64,000 bases of DNA from Bradyrhizobium zhengyangense (GCF_022012435.1 NZ_JAKLUA010000016.1:1-64000), one strand, 5' to 3'. Shown: positions 53,413-61,867, numbered from the stretch's first letter. The notes: generated from the sequence alone by a model not told the origin. A program made the numbers and translations.

Positions 53413-53416
53413 CTAA
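53102..53416 (+). CDS. IS passenger protein of unknown function, stop codon supplied by the target duplication
   Basis: The ATG at 53102 overlaps the transposase stop (ATGA). The frame encodes 104 residues (SVQGKWRVVETPDHDMAGAG, SYILFTDKGGEFALDCLTG, FTWDGSDEMEP, EGEICLENGDDIPFIARR), a plausible small beta-rich protein like stand-alone bacterial proteins of unknown role. Its last sense codon (TG + C) and stop TAA straddle the IS end: the C and TAA belong to the CTAA duplication. The inverted repeat therefore also codes for TSSTAC at the C-terminus. Confidence 0.75.
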   Translation: MSVQGKWRVVETPDHDMAGAGSYILFTDKGGEFALDCLTGAIHGRCEGDAVEFTWDGSDEMEPARGRGWAEKLLDGSLEGEICLENGDDIPFIARRAATSSTAC

Positions 53417-53445
53417 AGCGTTTTCAATCGCGTGGAAGGCACTTT

Positions 53446-53479
53446 TGGATCGGCGGCCGGGTGTCCGGCCGCCGATCCA
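53446..53479 (-). terminator. hairpin after mctP
   Basis: A perfect 15-bp GC-rich stem (TGGATCGGCGGCCGG / CCGGCCGCCGATCCA) with a four-base loop starts nine bases past the mctP stop. No U run follows on the minus strand, so termination is likely but not canonical. Confidence 0.6.
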
Positions 53480-53488
53480 GGGTTGACG

Positions 53489-54979
53489 TCAGGCCGCCTC
53501 GCGCGACAGGCGGGCCTGCGGCAGGCCCTTGAGCACGACGTTTACCACGACCGCGACGGCGATGTTGAGCGCAAGCGCCAGCACGCCGGTGTAGATCGCG
53601 ACCTTGCCGGCGCCGAAGTCGATGCCGTGCAGCGGCTTCAAGCCGTCCGACCAGGCCAGCCACGATCCGCCCGCAAGGCCAACGGCCCAGCCGGCCAGCA
53701 ACGCCGTGCTCGAGAACCGGTTCAGATACAGACCGAACACCAGCGCCGGCAGCGTTTGCAGGATCCAGAGGCCGCCAAGCAGTTGCAGGTCGAGCGCAAA
53801 CTGCGTCGGCATCAGGAGGATGGCGAGCAGTGCGCCGACCTTCACCAGCATGGAGGTGATCTTGGCAACCTTGGCCTCACCGGCCGGCGTCACCTTCGGA
53901 TCGACCCACACCTTCCAGAAGTTGCGGGTGAACAGGTTGGCAGCGCCGATGCTCATGACGGCTGCCGGCACCAAGGCACCGATCGCGATCGCGGCGAAGG
54001 CAAAACCCGCGAACCAGCTCGGGAAGAGCGTCTTGAACAGCTCCGGCACGACGTCATTGTTGCTCGCGAGCTTCAGCCCCGCCGCGTGGCCCATGTAGCC
54101 GAGCAGCGCCAGCAGGCCGAGCAGCAGCGTGTAGGCCGGCAGCAGCATCGCATTCTTGCGAATGGTGTTGCCGCCTGACGACGCGAAGATGCCGGTCAGC
54201 GTGTGCGGATACATGAAGGCGGCGAGCGCCGAGCCCAGTGCCAGCGAGGCGTAAGGCACGATCTGCGCCGGCGACAGCAGGATACCGCCCGAGCCCTTCG
54301 CCGCAAACGCTGCATCCGCCCCGTTGAAGATCGCGCCATAACCGCCGAGCTTGGACGGCACGATCGCGATCGCGGCGATCACCACGATGTAGATCATGAT
54401 GTCCTTGACGAAGGCGATCAGCGCAGGCGCGCGCAGGCCCGACGAATAGGTGTAGAGCGCCAGCACCAGGAAGGCCAGAACGAGCGGCACCTCGCCGCTC
54501 AGCCCGAGCGCCTTGAGCGCAACTTCCATGCCGATCAGCTGGAGCGCGATGTAGGGCATCGTCGCCAGCACGCCGGTTGCGGCGACCGCAAGTTCGAGCC
54601 CGCGCGAGCCGTAGGCACCGCGCACAACGTCGCCGGCGGTGACATAGCCGCGCTCCTTGGCGACCTTCCACAACACCGGCATCACCGCGAACACGAAGGG
54701 ATAGACGATGATGGTGTAGGGCAGCGCGAAGAATCCGTAGGCGCCGACCGCGTAAACCAGGGCAGGCACCGCGATCACGGTATAGGCGGTGTAGAAATCG
54801 CCGCCGACCAGGAACCAGGTGATCCAGGTCCCGAACTTGCGGCCACCGAGGCCCCACTCGTCGAGATGGGCGAGCGTCTCCGGCTTGCGCCAGCGCGCGG
54901 CGACGAAGCCCATGCCGGTGACGAGGATGAACAAAGCGAGGAATACGGCGAAGGCCGCGCTATCGACATTAGCCAGCAC
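53489..54979 (-). CDS. mctP: MctP-type monocarboxylate transporter (sodium:solute symporter family)
   Basis: The 496-residue protein has about 13 helices and SSS-family motifs: EWGLGGRKFGTWITWFLVGG, then TAYTVIAVPALVYAVGAYGF and PYIALQLIGMEVALKALGL. It best resembles MctP of Rhizobium leguminosarum, which takes up lactate, pyruvate and alanine, more than acetate permease. The GTG start at 54979 overlaps the DUF3311 gene by 11 bases. Control by the MctSR-like pair beyond the IS is inferred. Confidence 0.8.
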   Translation of the reverse strand: MLANVDSAAFAVFLALFILVTGMGFVAARWRKPETLAHLDEWGLGGRKFGTWITWFLVGGDFYTAYTVIAVPALVYAVGAYGFFALPYTIIVYPFVFAVMPVLWKVAKERGYVTAGDVVRGAYGSRGLELAVAATGVLATMPYIALQLIGMEVALKALGLSGEVPLVLAFLVLALYTYSSGLRAPALIAFVKDIMIYIVVIAAIAIVPSKLGGYGAIFNGADAAFAAKGSGGILLSPAQIVPYASLALGSALAAFMYPHTLTGIFASSGGNTIRKNAMLLPAYTLLLGLLALLGYMGHAAGLKLASNNDVVPELFKTLFPSWFAGFAFAAIAIGALVPAAVMSIGAANLFTRNFWKVWVDPKVTPAGEAKVAKITSMLVKVGALLAILLMPTQFALDLQLLGGLWILQTLPALVFGLYLNRFSSTALLAGWAVGLAGGSWLAWSDGLKPLHGIDFGAGKVAIYTGVLALALNIAVAVVVNVVLKGLPQARLSREAA

Positions 54980-55145
54980 GACGCACGCTCCTGTAGACGA
55001 TGTAGGTGAGCAGCGAGGTCAGCGGCACCCAGGCGAGCTGATACCAATAGAAAAACGGGAAGCCGAACAGAAGGGGCTCCCGGATATTGTAGAACGGCAC
55101 GATCATCAGGCCGATGAACGGCAACAATAGCAGCAGACGTATCAC
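54969..55145 (-). CDS. DUF3311 small membrane partner of the transporter
   Basis: The 58-residue product (GTG start, MIRLLLLLPFIGLMIVPFYN, LLFGFPFFYWYQLAWVPLTS, ending YRSVRRAG) has two membrane helices and the WxxxW/PFFYWYQ centre of DUF3311. Such genes precede SSS transporters of this class and probably stabilise them. GGGAGGAG lies just upstream. The stop codon lies inside mctP. Confidence 0.85.
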   Translation of the reverse strand: MIRLLLLLPFIGLMIVPFYNIREPLLFGFPFFYWYQLAWVPLTSLLTYIVYRSVRRAG

Positions 55146-55314
55146 GCTCTCTCCTCCCCTGCGAGTGAAGTCGACGCGCCTTTCGTGAAGCGCGCCTTAA
55201 GCGCGATATAGCTGAGATCACCCGCCAGCCCCTCCCCCTACCTTGGCGCGGCCAGCCCCCCATACTTTCGTATGGGCGCCAACGCTGGATCAGTTTGCAT
55301 TCCGACCTATTTCA

Positions 55315-55326
55315 GGATATATATCC
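55315..55326. promoter_or_regulatory. operator-like palindrome before the toxin-antitoxin pair
   Basis: GGATATATATCC is a perfect 12-base palindrome 26 bases before the antitoxin start. A second small palindrome, CCCATAC-TTTC-GTATGGG, lies near 55258-55275. Antitoxins commonly bind such sites to repress their own operon. Confidence 0.5.
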
Positions 55327-55351
55327 AGAAAAAGAACTTGGAGGACGGCCC

Positions 55352-55654
55352 TTGGCCGACACAGCCCAAAAAAGAGCACTTCGAAACTACCGAGCCCGCC
55401 TGACCAAGCGTGGCATGGGACGATTCGAGGTGCTCGGGCTCGATACCGATCGCGAATTGATCCGGTCCCTTGCCAAGCAACTCGCCGAAGATGGCGCCGA
55501 CGCCGAACGACTACGCTCCACACTGCATCAAACGATGGCAACGGAACTTCCCAGGAAGGGCGGCATCCTTGCCGCGCTGCGACGCTCGCCGCTTGTCGGG
55601 ACCGATCTCGAGGTCAAGCGCACGCGCGTAACGGGTCGCAAGGTCGACCTGTGA
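55352..55654 (+). CDS. antitoxin of a VapC-type toxin-antitoxin pair
   Basis: The 100-residue protein (ADTAQKRALRNYRARLTKRG, FEVLGLDTDRELIRSLAKQL) has a basic helix-rich N-terminus and a C-terminus that could wrap the toxin. I do not recognise the family, though it could be ribbon-helix-helix. GGAGG at 55340-55344 sits seven bases before TTG 55352, so TTG is the probable start, with an in-frame ATG at 55295 as the alternative. The stop overlaps the toxin start (GTGA). Confidence 0.7.
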   Translation: MADTAQKRALRNYRARLTKRGMGRFEVLGLDTDRELIRSLAKQLAEDGADAERLRSTLHQTMATELPRKGGILAALRRSPLVGTDLEVKRTRVTGRKVDL

Positions 55655-56088
55655 CACGCTACGTCCTCGACACCAACATCATCAGCAACGTCACGAAACC
55701 GCGCCCGTCGCCAACGCTCCTGGCGTGGCTGGCCGCACAGAACGATGATGATCTGTTCGTCTCCGCTTTAACGATCGGAGAAATCCGGCGAGGTATCCTG
55801 GAAAAACCAGCGGGGAAAAAACGGAGCGCATTAGAGGCCTGGTTCGCAGGTCCTGAAGGGCCGCCATCGCTTTTCGCGGGGCGCGTGCTGGCTTTCGACG
55901 AGCAAGCAAGCCTAGTCTGGGCGCGCCTCATGGCGCGTGGCACCACCACCGGCAGGCCCCGCAGCGCTCTCGATATGATCATCGCCGCCGTGGCCGAGGC
56001 CAATGACTGCATTGTTGCGACCGACAACGAGAAAGATTTCGCGGGACTGAAATTCGTGAACCCGCTGCGAGAGCGCAAGGCCGACTAG
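55651..56088 (+). CDS. vapC: VapC-type PIN-domain ribonuclease toxin
   Basis: The 145-residue protein has the PIN-domain acid residues D7 (YVLDTN), E44 (TIGEIRRGI), D108 (SALDMIIAA) and D125 (VATDNEKDF), which bind Mg and cut RNA. It begins with GTG inside the antitoxin stop, the usual coupling of such pairs. Confidence 0.9.
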   Translation: MTRYVLDTNIISNVTKPRPSPTLLAWLAAQNDDDLFVSALTIGEIRRGILEKPAGKKRSALEAWFAGPEGPPSLFAGRVLAFDEQASLVWARLMARGTTTGRPRSALDMIIAAVAEANDCIVATDNEKDFAGLKFVNPLRERKAD

Positions 56089-56152
56089 TCGGGCATTTGA
56101 CCTACGGTGTCTGATTTATCTTGAACGAAAGGGATCTGATAGGAACCGGCTA

Positions 56153-56551
56153 ATGGTGTTCATTCTCTCGGACGACGGGCGCGACGATGAATATCCTGAA
56201 GCAGAACGTGCGTTCGAGCGGTACCAGACCTATCTCGCCGAAAACCAAGCGGTGTTCCCGCCTCGCGCCTATGAGCTCGCAACTTCGGACTGGTTCTACC
56301 ATACGAGGGATCACCGCTGTCCGCATGATGCCTGGCTGGAGTCGCTGCAAGTATTGGAGAGGCCGGGCTCCCAGCCTCGTCAACGATCCTGTTCGATCGC
56401 GCTTCGCTTGCTCGGCGCCTACAAGGATGGACACATCGAGATTAGGTATCCGACCGTGTATGCTTACTCACTCCGTGAGCTTTCGCCCGATGCGCCGTCG
56501 CACGGTGATTGGCGCTACGACGAATTTCGCATCTCGATCGCGGTCACTTGA
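56153..56551 (+). CDS. hypothetical protein, probably truncated by a frameshift
   Basis: The 132-residue product (MVFILSDDGRDDEYPEAERA, HGDWRYDEFRISIAVT at its end) has no motif that I can name. The frame stops right after DEFRIS, but a neighbouring frame goes on for about 40 residues that read as real protein (HLIHEIEWAYR, FVWVIEADDIDFRW). One missing base near 56535 would join them. It is therefore a probable frameshifted gene. Flanking genes are the VapC pair and the Mce operon. Confidence 0.6.
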   Translation: MVFILSDDGRDDEYPEAERAFERYQTYLAENQAVFPPRAYELATSDWFYHTRDHRCPHDAWLESLQVLERPGSQPRQRSCSIALRLLGAYKDGHIEIRYPTVYAYSLRELSPDAPSHGDWRYDEFRISIAVT

Positions 56552-56664
56552 TCCACGAGATTGAGTGGGCCTATCGCGCCCAATGCAAAGCATTCGTATG
56601 GGTGATCGAAGCCGATGATATCGACTTCCGATGGATACCGATGCAGGGAACTGACGGAAGCTAG
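56533..56664 (+). pseudogene. out-of-frame C-terminal continuation of the hypothetical gene
   Basis: Reading in the next frame gives DRGHLIHEIEW, AYRAQCKAF, VWVIEADDIDFRWIP and a stop at 56662-56664. The composition is protein-like and there is no start codon of its own except a TTG at 56548 overlapping the upstream stop. This is either the lost tail or a short TTG-started gene. Confidence 0.45.
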
Positions 56665-56676
56665 AACGCTCGACGC

Positions 56677-57561
56677 CTACTGCCGCTTGCGCTCGTTCGC
56701 CGGTGCCGGCTTCGGAGCCTCGGCCGGAGGCGGTGCGGCTGCCGGCGCACTGCTGTTGCTGGCGCCGAACAGCACGCGGGTCGGGTTGCGGTCGAAATTG
56801 TTCACGGCGCGGCTGATGTCGCCGAGGGTGCGGCGGCCATCGGTCATCAGCGCGCCGGAGCGCTTGTCGAAATCCTCGGCGAGCTCGCGGATCGATTTCA
56901 CCGTCAGGAACAGCTCGCCGCCGTCCTTGCCGCCGGCGAGCGTGTTGAGGCCGAGCATGAGGTTGTCGGCCTTGACGATCACGCCGTCGACCTTGGCCAT
57001 CACGCCATCGATCTTCTCGGAATTGCGCGCGAGCGAATTGGTGAACGTCTCGAGATTCTTCAGCGAGTTCTTCACCGACTCCTGATTGTCGGCGACGATC
57101 TTGTTGATGTTCTGCAGCGTGCCGCGGATCGCCTCGGTGACGTCCTGGAGCTTGTTCGGATCCGCCGTCAGCGTCGGGATGCCGTCCTCGTCGAGCGGCG
57201 GCGGAGGCGCGGCCTCCTCACCGCCCTTGAGCGAGATTGCGGCGACACCGGTCAGGCCCTGGAATTCGAGGCCTACCAGGGTGTCCTTGCGCAGCGGCGT
57301 GTTGTTCTCGATCATGGCGAGTGCGACAACCCGCCGCGGATTGTCGAGCTTCACCGAGACCACCTCGCCGACCCGGATACCGTTGAAATTGACGCTGCCG
57401 CCGTTGCGCAGGCCCGCCGCAGGGCCCTCGAACACGACGCGGAAGGGGCTGCGCTGCTTGGTGGTGTGCAGCGACTGGAACCAGAGCACGAAGCCGATCG
57501 CAGCTGCGATCACCGCCAGCGTGAAGGATCCGATCAATACGTAATTTGCCCGCGTTTCCAT
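56677..57561 (-). CDS. mlaD: MCE-domain substrate-binding protein (MlaD-like)
   Basis: The 294-residue protein has one N-terminal membrane anchor (ANYVLIGSFTLAVIAAAIGF) and a periplasmic MCE domain (FRVVFEGPAAGLRNGGSVNF to IGEVVSV-type strands). A long helical segment with NSLKNLETFTNSLARNSEKI follows, then a Pro/Ala tail. It would bind and shuttle phospholipid between membranes with the ATPase and permease upstream. The start is 57561. The operon order is permease, ATPase, MCE. Confidence 0.88.
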   Translation of the reverse strand: METRANYVLIGSFTLAVIAAAIGFVLWFQSLHTTKQRSPFRVVFEGPAAGLRNGGSVNFNGIRVGEVVSVKLDNPRRVVALAMIENNTPLRKDTLVGLEFQGLTGVAAISLKGGEEAAPPPPLDEDGIPTLTADPNKLQDVTEAIRGTLQNINKIVADNQESVKNSLKNLETFTNSLARNSEKIDGVMAKVDGVIVKADNLMLGLNTLAGGKDGGELFLTVKSIRELAEDFDKRSGALMTDGRRTLGDISRAVNNFDRNPTRVLFGASNSSAPAAAPPPAEAPKPAPANERKRQ

Positions 57562-57577
57562 CAGGTGCTCCGGCTAC

Positions 57578-58360
57578 TCAACTCATCACTGCGCGGGCGC
57601 GCTTGCCATGGAAATACTGCCTCAGCCAGGGATGCTGCGAGGCCTGCATGTCGGCAATCGACCCTGCCGCAATGATCTTACCGTTCCCTAAAACGGCGAT
57701 GCGGTCGCAAGCTGTGTAAAGGCTGTCGAGGTCGTGGGTTACCATGAAAACGGTCAGCCCCAAAGTCCGCTGCAGCGTCCTGACCAGCTCGTCGAAGTCG
57801 CCGGCGCCGATCGGATCGAGCCCGGAGGTCGGCTCGTCGAGAAACACGAGATCGGGATCGAGCGACAGTGCGCGGGCAAGCGCGACACGCTTGATCATGC
57901 CGCCGGAGAGTTCCGAGGGGAAACGCTCGGCCACTTCAGGCTTGAGGCCGACCATGGCGAGCTTGGCCATGGTGATCTCGTCCATCAGCCGCTGCGAGAC
58001 GCGCAAGTACTCGCGCATCGGAAACTGGATGTTCTGCCGCACGGTAAGCGATGAGAACAGCGCACCCTGCTGGAACAGCACGCCCCAGCGCCGTTCGACA
58101 TTGCGGCGCTGCGACGTGTTGGAGGAATCCAGGTCGACGCCGAAGACCTCAATGCTGCCCGCGACCTTCGGCACGAGACCGATGATCGTGCGCGTCAGCA
58201 CTGACTTGCCCGCGCCTGAGGGACCGACAAATCCAAGAATCTCGCCGCGCTTGACGTCGAGGTTGAGGCCATCGAGCACGCGCGTGCTGCCGAACTGCAC
58301 GGTGATGTCGCGGACGCGGATGATGGGGCTTTGGATCGCGTTTTGAGTGTCTTGCGCCAT
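57578..58360 (-). CDS. mlaF: ABC transporter ATPase (MlaF-like)
   Basis: The 260-residue ATPase has Walker A GPSGAGKS, signature ELSGGMIKRVALARAL, Walker B LVFLDEPTSGLDP and H-loop VTHD. The LFQQGALFSSLTV Q-loop is of the Mla/Ttg2 type. It powers lipid transport with the permease next to it. ATG 58360 is preferred; a GTG at 58366 overlaps the permease stop. Confidence 0.9.
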   Translation of the reverse strand: MAQDTQNAIQSPIIRVRDITVQFGSTRVLDGLNLDVKRGEILGFVGPSGAGKSVLTRTIIGLVPKVAGSIEVFGVDLDSSNTSQRRNVERRWGVLFQQGALFSSLTVRQNIQFPMREYLRVSQRLMDEITMAKLAMVGLKPEVAERFPSELSGGMIKRVALARALSLDPDLVFLDEPTSGLDPIGAGDFDELVRTLQRTLGLTVFMVTHDLDSLYTACDRIAVLGNGKIIAAGSIADMQASQHPWLRQYFHGKRARAVMS

Positions 58361-58362
58361 CG

Positions 58363-59511
58363 TCACATCCCGATCGAGGCGAAGAAGATGGCGAACACGC
58401 CGTCCATCACGATGACGAAGAAGATGCCCTTCACCACCGAAGCGGTGGTGTGCTGTCCGAGCGATTCCGCGCTGCCCTGCACGGCAAGTCCCTCGACGCA
58501 GGCGACGATGCCGATCACCGCCGCCATCACGGGCGCCTTGACGATGCCGACGATGAAATGGTCGATCGAGATGGCATCGCGCAGACGCAGCAGAAACGCT
58601 TCGGGATCGACGCCGCCATAGAGCCAGGCGACGAGGCCGCCGCCATAGAGCGCGGCCATGGCCCCAAGAAACGCCAGGATCGGCAGCGCCAGCACCAAGG
58701 CCAGCATGCGCGGCAATATCAGCACCTCGATCGGGTCGAAGCCCATGGTGCGCAGCGCGTCGATCTCTTCGCGCATCTTCATCGAGCCGAGCTCGGCGGT
58801 GTAGGCGCTGCCCGAGCGGCCGGCGACCATGATCGCGACCAGCAGCACGCCGATCTCGCGGAGCACCAGGACGCCGAGCATGTCGACGACGAAGATATCG
58901 GCGCCGAAGCGGCGGAAATGGAAGATGCCCTGCTGGGCGATGATGCAGCCGATCAGAAAGGTGATCAGCACGATGATCGGCACCGCGCGCCAGCAGACCT
59001 GCTCCATGTGATGCACGGTCGAGGTCAGGCGGAACGAGCGCGGATGGATCAGCACATGCGCGCCCGCCGCGAGCACCGCGCCTAACATGTCGATCAGGCC
59101 GGCAAAGGTGCCGCCGACGCCGGCCACGGCGCGACCGATCTGCTCCAGCATGCCGGTGATGGTGATCGCTGAGGTCTCGACCACGGGGGTCGCCCTGACG
59201 CGGCGCACCTCATCGACGAGGCTCGAATAGTTTGCGGACAGCCCGGCGATCTGCGCTTCGACCTCACCTTTCGTCAGGCTGCGGCGCAGCCGCTCGATCA
59301 GCCAGGCCCCAAAGGTGTCGAGCTTGGCGACCTCGGAGACGTCGATGAAGATGTTTTGGGGGCTGCCGGCGAGCTTCTCGGCGTCGGCCACCATCCGCTC
59401 CAGGGCCGGCGCGAAGCTCGCGGTCCAGGTTCCGGTGGCGCAGAGGGCCAGCGCATTGCCTTTGGCAATCCGTTCCAGTTTCGGATCGCCGCTCAAGGTG
59501 CCCGCTCCCAT
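58363..59511 (-). CDS. mlaE: MlaE-family permease with N-terminal STAS-like domain
   Basis: The 382-residue protein has a soluble N-terminal STAS-like domain (about 1-110, IDVSEVAKLDTFGAWLIERL) fused to a MlaE permease (HHMEQVCWRAVPIIVLITFL, AGRSGSAYTAELGSMKMREE, EIDALRTMG). The STAS domain does the job of the separate MlaB of E. coli. It is the first gene of the operon; start 59511. The 119-base gap to the divergent epimerase holds its promoter. Confidence 0.9.
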   Translation of the reverse strand: MGAGTLSGDPKLERIAKGNALALCATGTWTASFAPALERMVADAEKLAGSPQNIFIDVSEVAKLDTFGAWLIERLRRSLTKGEVEAQIAGLSANYSSLVDEVRRVRATPVVETSAITITGMLEQIGRAVAGVGGTFAGLIDMLGAVLAAGAHVLIHPRSFRLTSTVHHMEQVCWRAVPIIVLITFLIGCIIAQQGIFHFRRFGADIFVVDMLGVLVLREIGVLLVAIMVAGRSGSAYTAELGSMKMREEIDALRTMGFDPIEVLILPRMLALVLALPILAFLGAMAALYGGGLVAWLYGGVDPEAFLLRLRDAISIDHFIVGIVKAPVMAAVIGIVACVEGLAVQGSAESLGQHTTASVVKGIFFVIVMDGVFAIFFASIGM

Positions 59512-59630
59512 GCCAGGGCGGGGGAAATCAGATCGTTGCGCACGCGCCCTTACCCAGAAAAGGTATCCCCAACTGGTTAATATTAGTTGCTAGAGGTAAC
59601 CAGCAGGTTCAGATTTCGCCAGAGTTCAAA

Positions 59631-60626
59631 ATGACTTCCAGCAAAGTTCCTGCCCTTGCCGCCCGAATCGAGCGGTTTCCGATCGCCGGCAGTTTCACCA
59701 TCAGCCGGGGCGCCAAGACGGAAGCGGCGACCGTTGTGGCCGAACTGAGCCAGAACGGCCTGACCGGCCGCGGCGAATGCGTCCCCTATCCCCGCTATGG
59801 CGAGACCCCCGAGGCGGCCGTTGCAGCCATCGAGACCATGCAGGCCGCCGTGGCGGGCGGGCTGACGCGGCAGACCCTCCAGGCCGCCATGCCGCCGGGC
59901 GCTGCCCGCAATGCGCTGGATTGCGCCCTGATCGACTTAGAGGCTAAGGCGGCCGGCCAGCGGGCCTGGAACCTGCTGGGCCGCCCGGAGCCGGGGATGC
60001 GCACCACCGCCTACACGATCTCGCTCGGCACGCCGGAGGCCATGGCGGCGGCGACCGCCAAGGCGGCGCACCGGCCGCTGCTGAAGATCAAGCTCGGCGG
60101 CGATGGCGACGCGATGCGGATCGCGGCGGTGCGCAAGGCCGCCCCCGAATCCGAGCTGATCGTCGATGCCAATGAATCCTGGAGCGAGGCCAATCTGGAA
60201 GCCAACCTCGCCGCCTGCGCCGCCGTCGGCGTCACCCTGGTGGAGCAGCCGCTGCCGGCGGGCAAGGACGAGGCGCTGGCGCGGATCAAGCGGCCGCTGA
60301 TGGTCTGCGCCGACGAGAGCGTGCATGACCGCCACTCGCTGGCGCCACTCCGCGCGCGCTACGACGCCGTCAACATCAAGCTCGACAAGACCGGCGGCCT
60401 CACCGAAGCGCTCGCCATGGCCGATGCGGCGCAGGCGCTCGGCTTCGAGATCATGATCGGCTGCATGGTCGCGACATCGCTGTCGATGGCGCCTGCCATG
60501 CTGGTGACGCCGCAGGCGCGCTTCGTCGATCTCGACGGTCCCTTGCTGCTGGCGCGCGACCGCGATCATGGGCTTCGTTACGACGGCAGCCTGGTCTATC
60601 CGCCCGACGTCGCGCTGTGGGGCTGA
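59631..60626 (+). CDS. dipeptide (L-Ala-D/L-Glu-type) epimerase, enolase superfamily
   Basis: The 331-residue enzyme has the muconate-lactonising subgroup pattern: K152-I-K154 catalytic motif, metal ligands D179, E205 and D228, and the second-side lysine region IKLDKTGG (K250, K253). GECVPYPRYGET and AYTISLGTPEAM are typical of Ala-Glu dipeptide epimerases, used in murein peptide recycling. N-acyl amino acid racemase is the alternative. Its 3' end overlaps the convergent MFS gene by 31 bases. Confidence 0.82.
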   Translation: MTSSKVPALAARIERFPIAGSFTISRGAKTEAATVVAELSQNGLTGRGECVPYPRYGETPEAAVAAIETMQAAVAGGLTRQTLQAAMPPGAARNALDCALIDLEAKAAGQRAWNLLGRPEPGMRTTAYTISLGTPEAMAAATAKAAHRPLLKIKLGGDGDAMRIAAVRKAAPESELIVDANESWSEANLEANLAACAAVGVTLVEQPLPAGKDEALARIKRPLMVCADESVHDRHSLAPLRARYDAVNIKLDKTGGLTEALAMADAAQALGFEIMIGCMVATSLSMAPAMLVTPQARFVDLDGPLLLARDRDHGLRYDGSLVYPPDVALWG

Positions 60627-61792
60627 TCCTTGAGCCGATGGCGCGCCGACCAGATCAGAACGGCACCGGCCGCGGCCATCGCGGCCATGACGTAGTACAG
60701 CCCCTCGCCGTAACGTGCGTAGATCGCGCCCGAGATGATCGACGTCGCCGAGCTCAACAGCCCGCCGATCGCCGCATAATATCCCTGTCCCCGCGCCATT
60801 TGACGGGGCGGCACGTGATGCACCAGGAGAGTCATCACGCCGACCTGGGTCAGGCCGAAGCTCAGGCCATGTCCGAGCTGCGCGATCGCGAGCAGGCCGA
60901 TCGGCGGCTCATGCGCGGTGATCGACCAGCGCAATACGGCACTCAAGCCCCCGATCACCACCAGCAGCGAGGGATGCAGCGAAAAGCGCGGCGACACCGC
61001 GAAGACGACGATCTCGGCACAGACGCCAAGCGTCCACAGCCCCGCGATGGTCAATCCGCCAAGACCGTGGCTCTGCCAGTTGATCGAGGCGAAGGTGTAA
61101 TAGGCGACGTGGCTGGACTGGATGAACGCGGACGAGACAATGATGGCGAGGAAGCCAACATCGCGCAGCAGAGGCTTGCCGGCCTCCGCCACCCCAGACG
61201 TTCGCGGCACATCCGCCAGCGGCTGCAGCGAAAGCCCTGTCAGGGCCGAGATCGTCGCCATCGCGACGATGATCCAGATGAGCTGGCGCGCTGCGATCAC
61301 GTCGATCAACAGCCCGCAAGCGAGCGCACCGAGGATGAACGCGACCGATCCCCAGAGCCGCACCGGCCCGTAATCGAATTTGTAGCGGGCGACGCCGCGC
61401 AACGCATAGGCATCGGTGAGCGGCGTCAGCGGAGTCCAGCAGCAACAGGTCACGATGTAGAGCACGAGCAGCGGCGAAGGCTGCCGCTGGGTGCCGACCA
61501 GCACAAAGCAGAGCGCGGTGGCCGACGCCGTCAGGAGCATCGCGCCGCGCAATGCGCGGCGCCGTTCGGCGAGGCTGGTCACGAAAGGCAGCGTCGTGAA
61601 GCGCGTGACGGCGGGCACGGCGCTGATGATTCCGATCCAGCCCGGCTCGATGCCGATGGCTTTCAGCCACACCGTGAAGAACGGCAGATGGGTGCCCAGG
61701 ACACCGTACGACGTGCCGTAGAACAGCGCGAGACTGACGGCGAATCGCCGCTTGATCGCTGCTGGCGTGGGGATTTGTGATTCGGGAGGCAT
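60596..61792 (-). CDS. MFS transporter (PPP/HcaT-like family)
   Basis: The 398-residue protein has about 12 helices and the short layout of the phenylpropionate permease family: AVSLALFYGTSYGVLGTHLP and FFTVWLKAIGIEPGWIGIIS, then RLWGSVAFILGALACGLLI and GLSFGLTQVGVMTLL. The substrate is unknown. Start 61792 (MPPESQ) is chosen; the open frame continues far upstream only as shadow of the next gene. It is divergent from the acidic protein gene. Confidence 0.83.
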   Translation of the reverse strand: MPPESQIPTPAAIKRRFAVSLALFYGTSYGVLGTHLPFFTVWLKAIGIEPGWIGIISAVPAVTRFTTLPFVTSLAERRRALRGAMLLTASATALCFVLVGTQRQPSPLLVLYIVTCCCWTPLTPLTDAYALRGVARYKFDYGPVRLWGSVAFILGALACGLLIDVIAARQLIWIIVAMATISALTGLSLQPLADVPRTSGVAEAGKPLLRDVGFLAIIVSSAFIQSSHVAYYTFASINWQSHGLGGLTIAGLWTLGVCAEIVVFAVSPRFSLHPSLLVVIGGLSAVLRWSITAHEPPIGLLAIAQLGHGLSFGLTQVGVMTLLVHHVPPRQMARGQGYYAAIGGLLSSATSIISGAIYARYGEGLYYVMAAMAAAGAVLIWSARHRLKDQPHSATSGG

Positions 61793-61867
61793 CAAACCAA
61801 TTGCGATTCGGTCGATATCGTGGTGATCGTTACAGTAACGCGCGGTGATTTGCGCGACGAGATTGTC

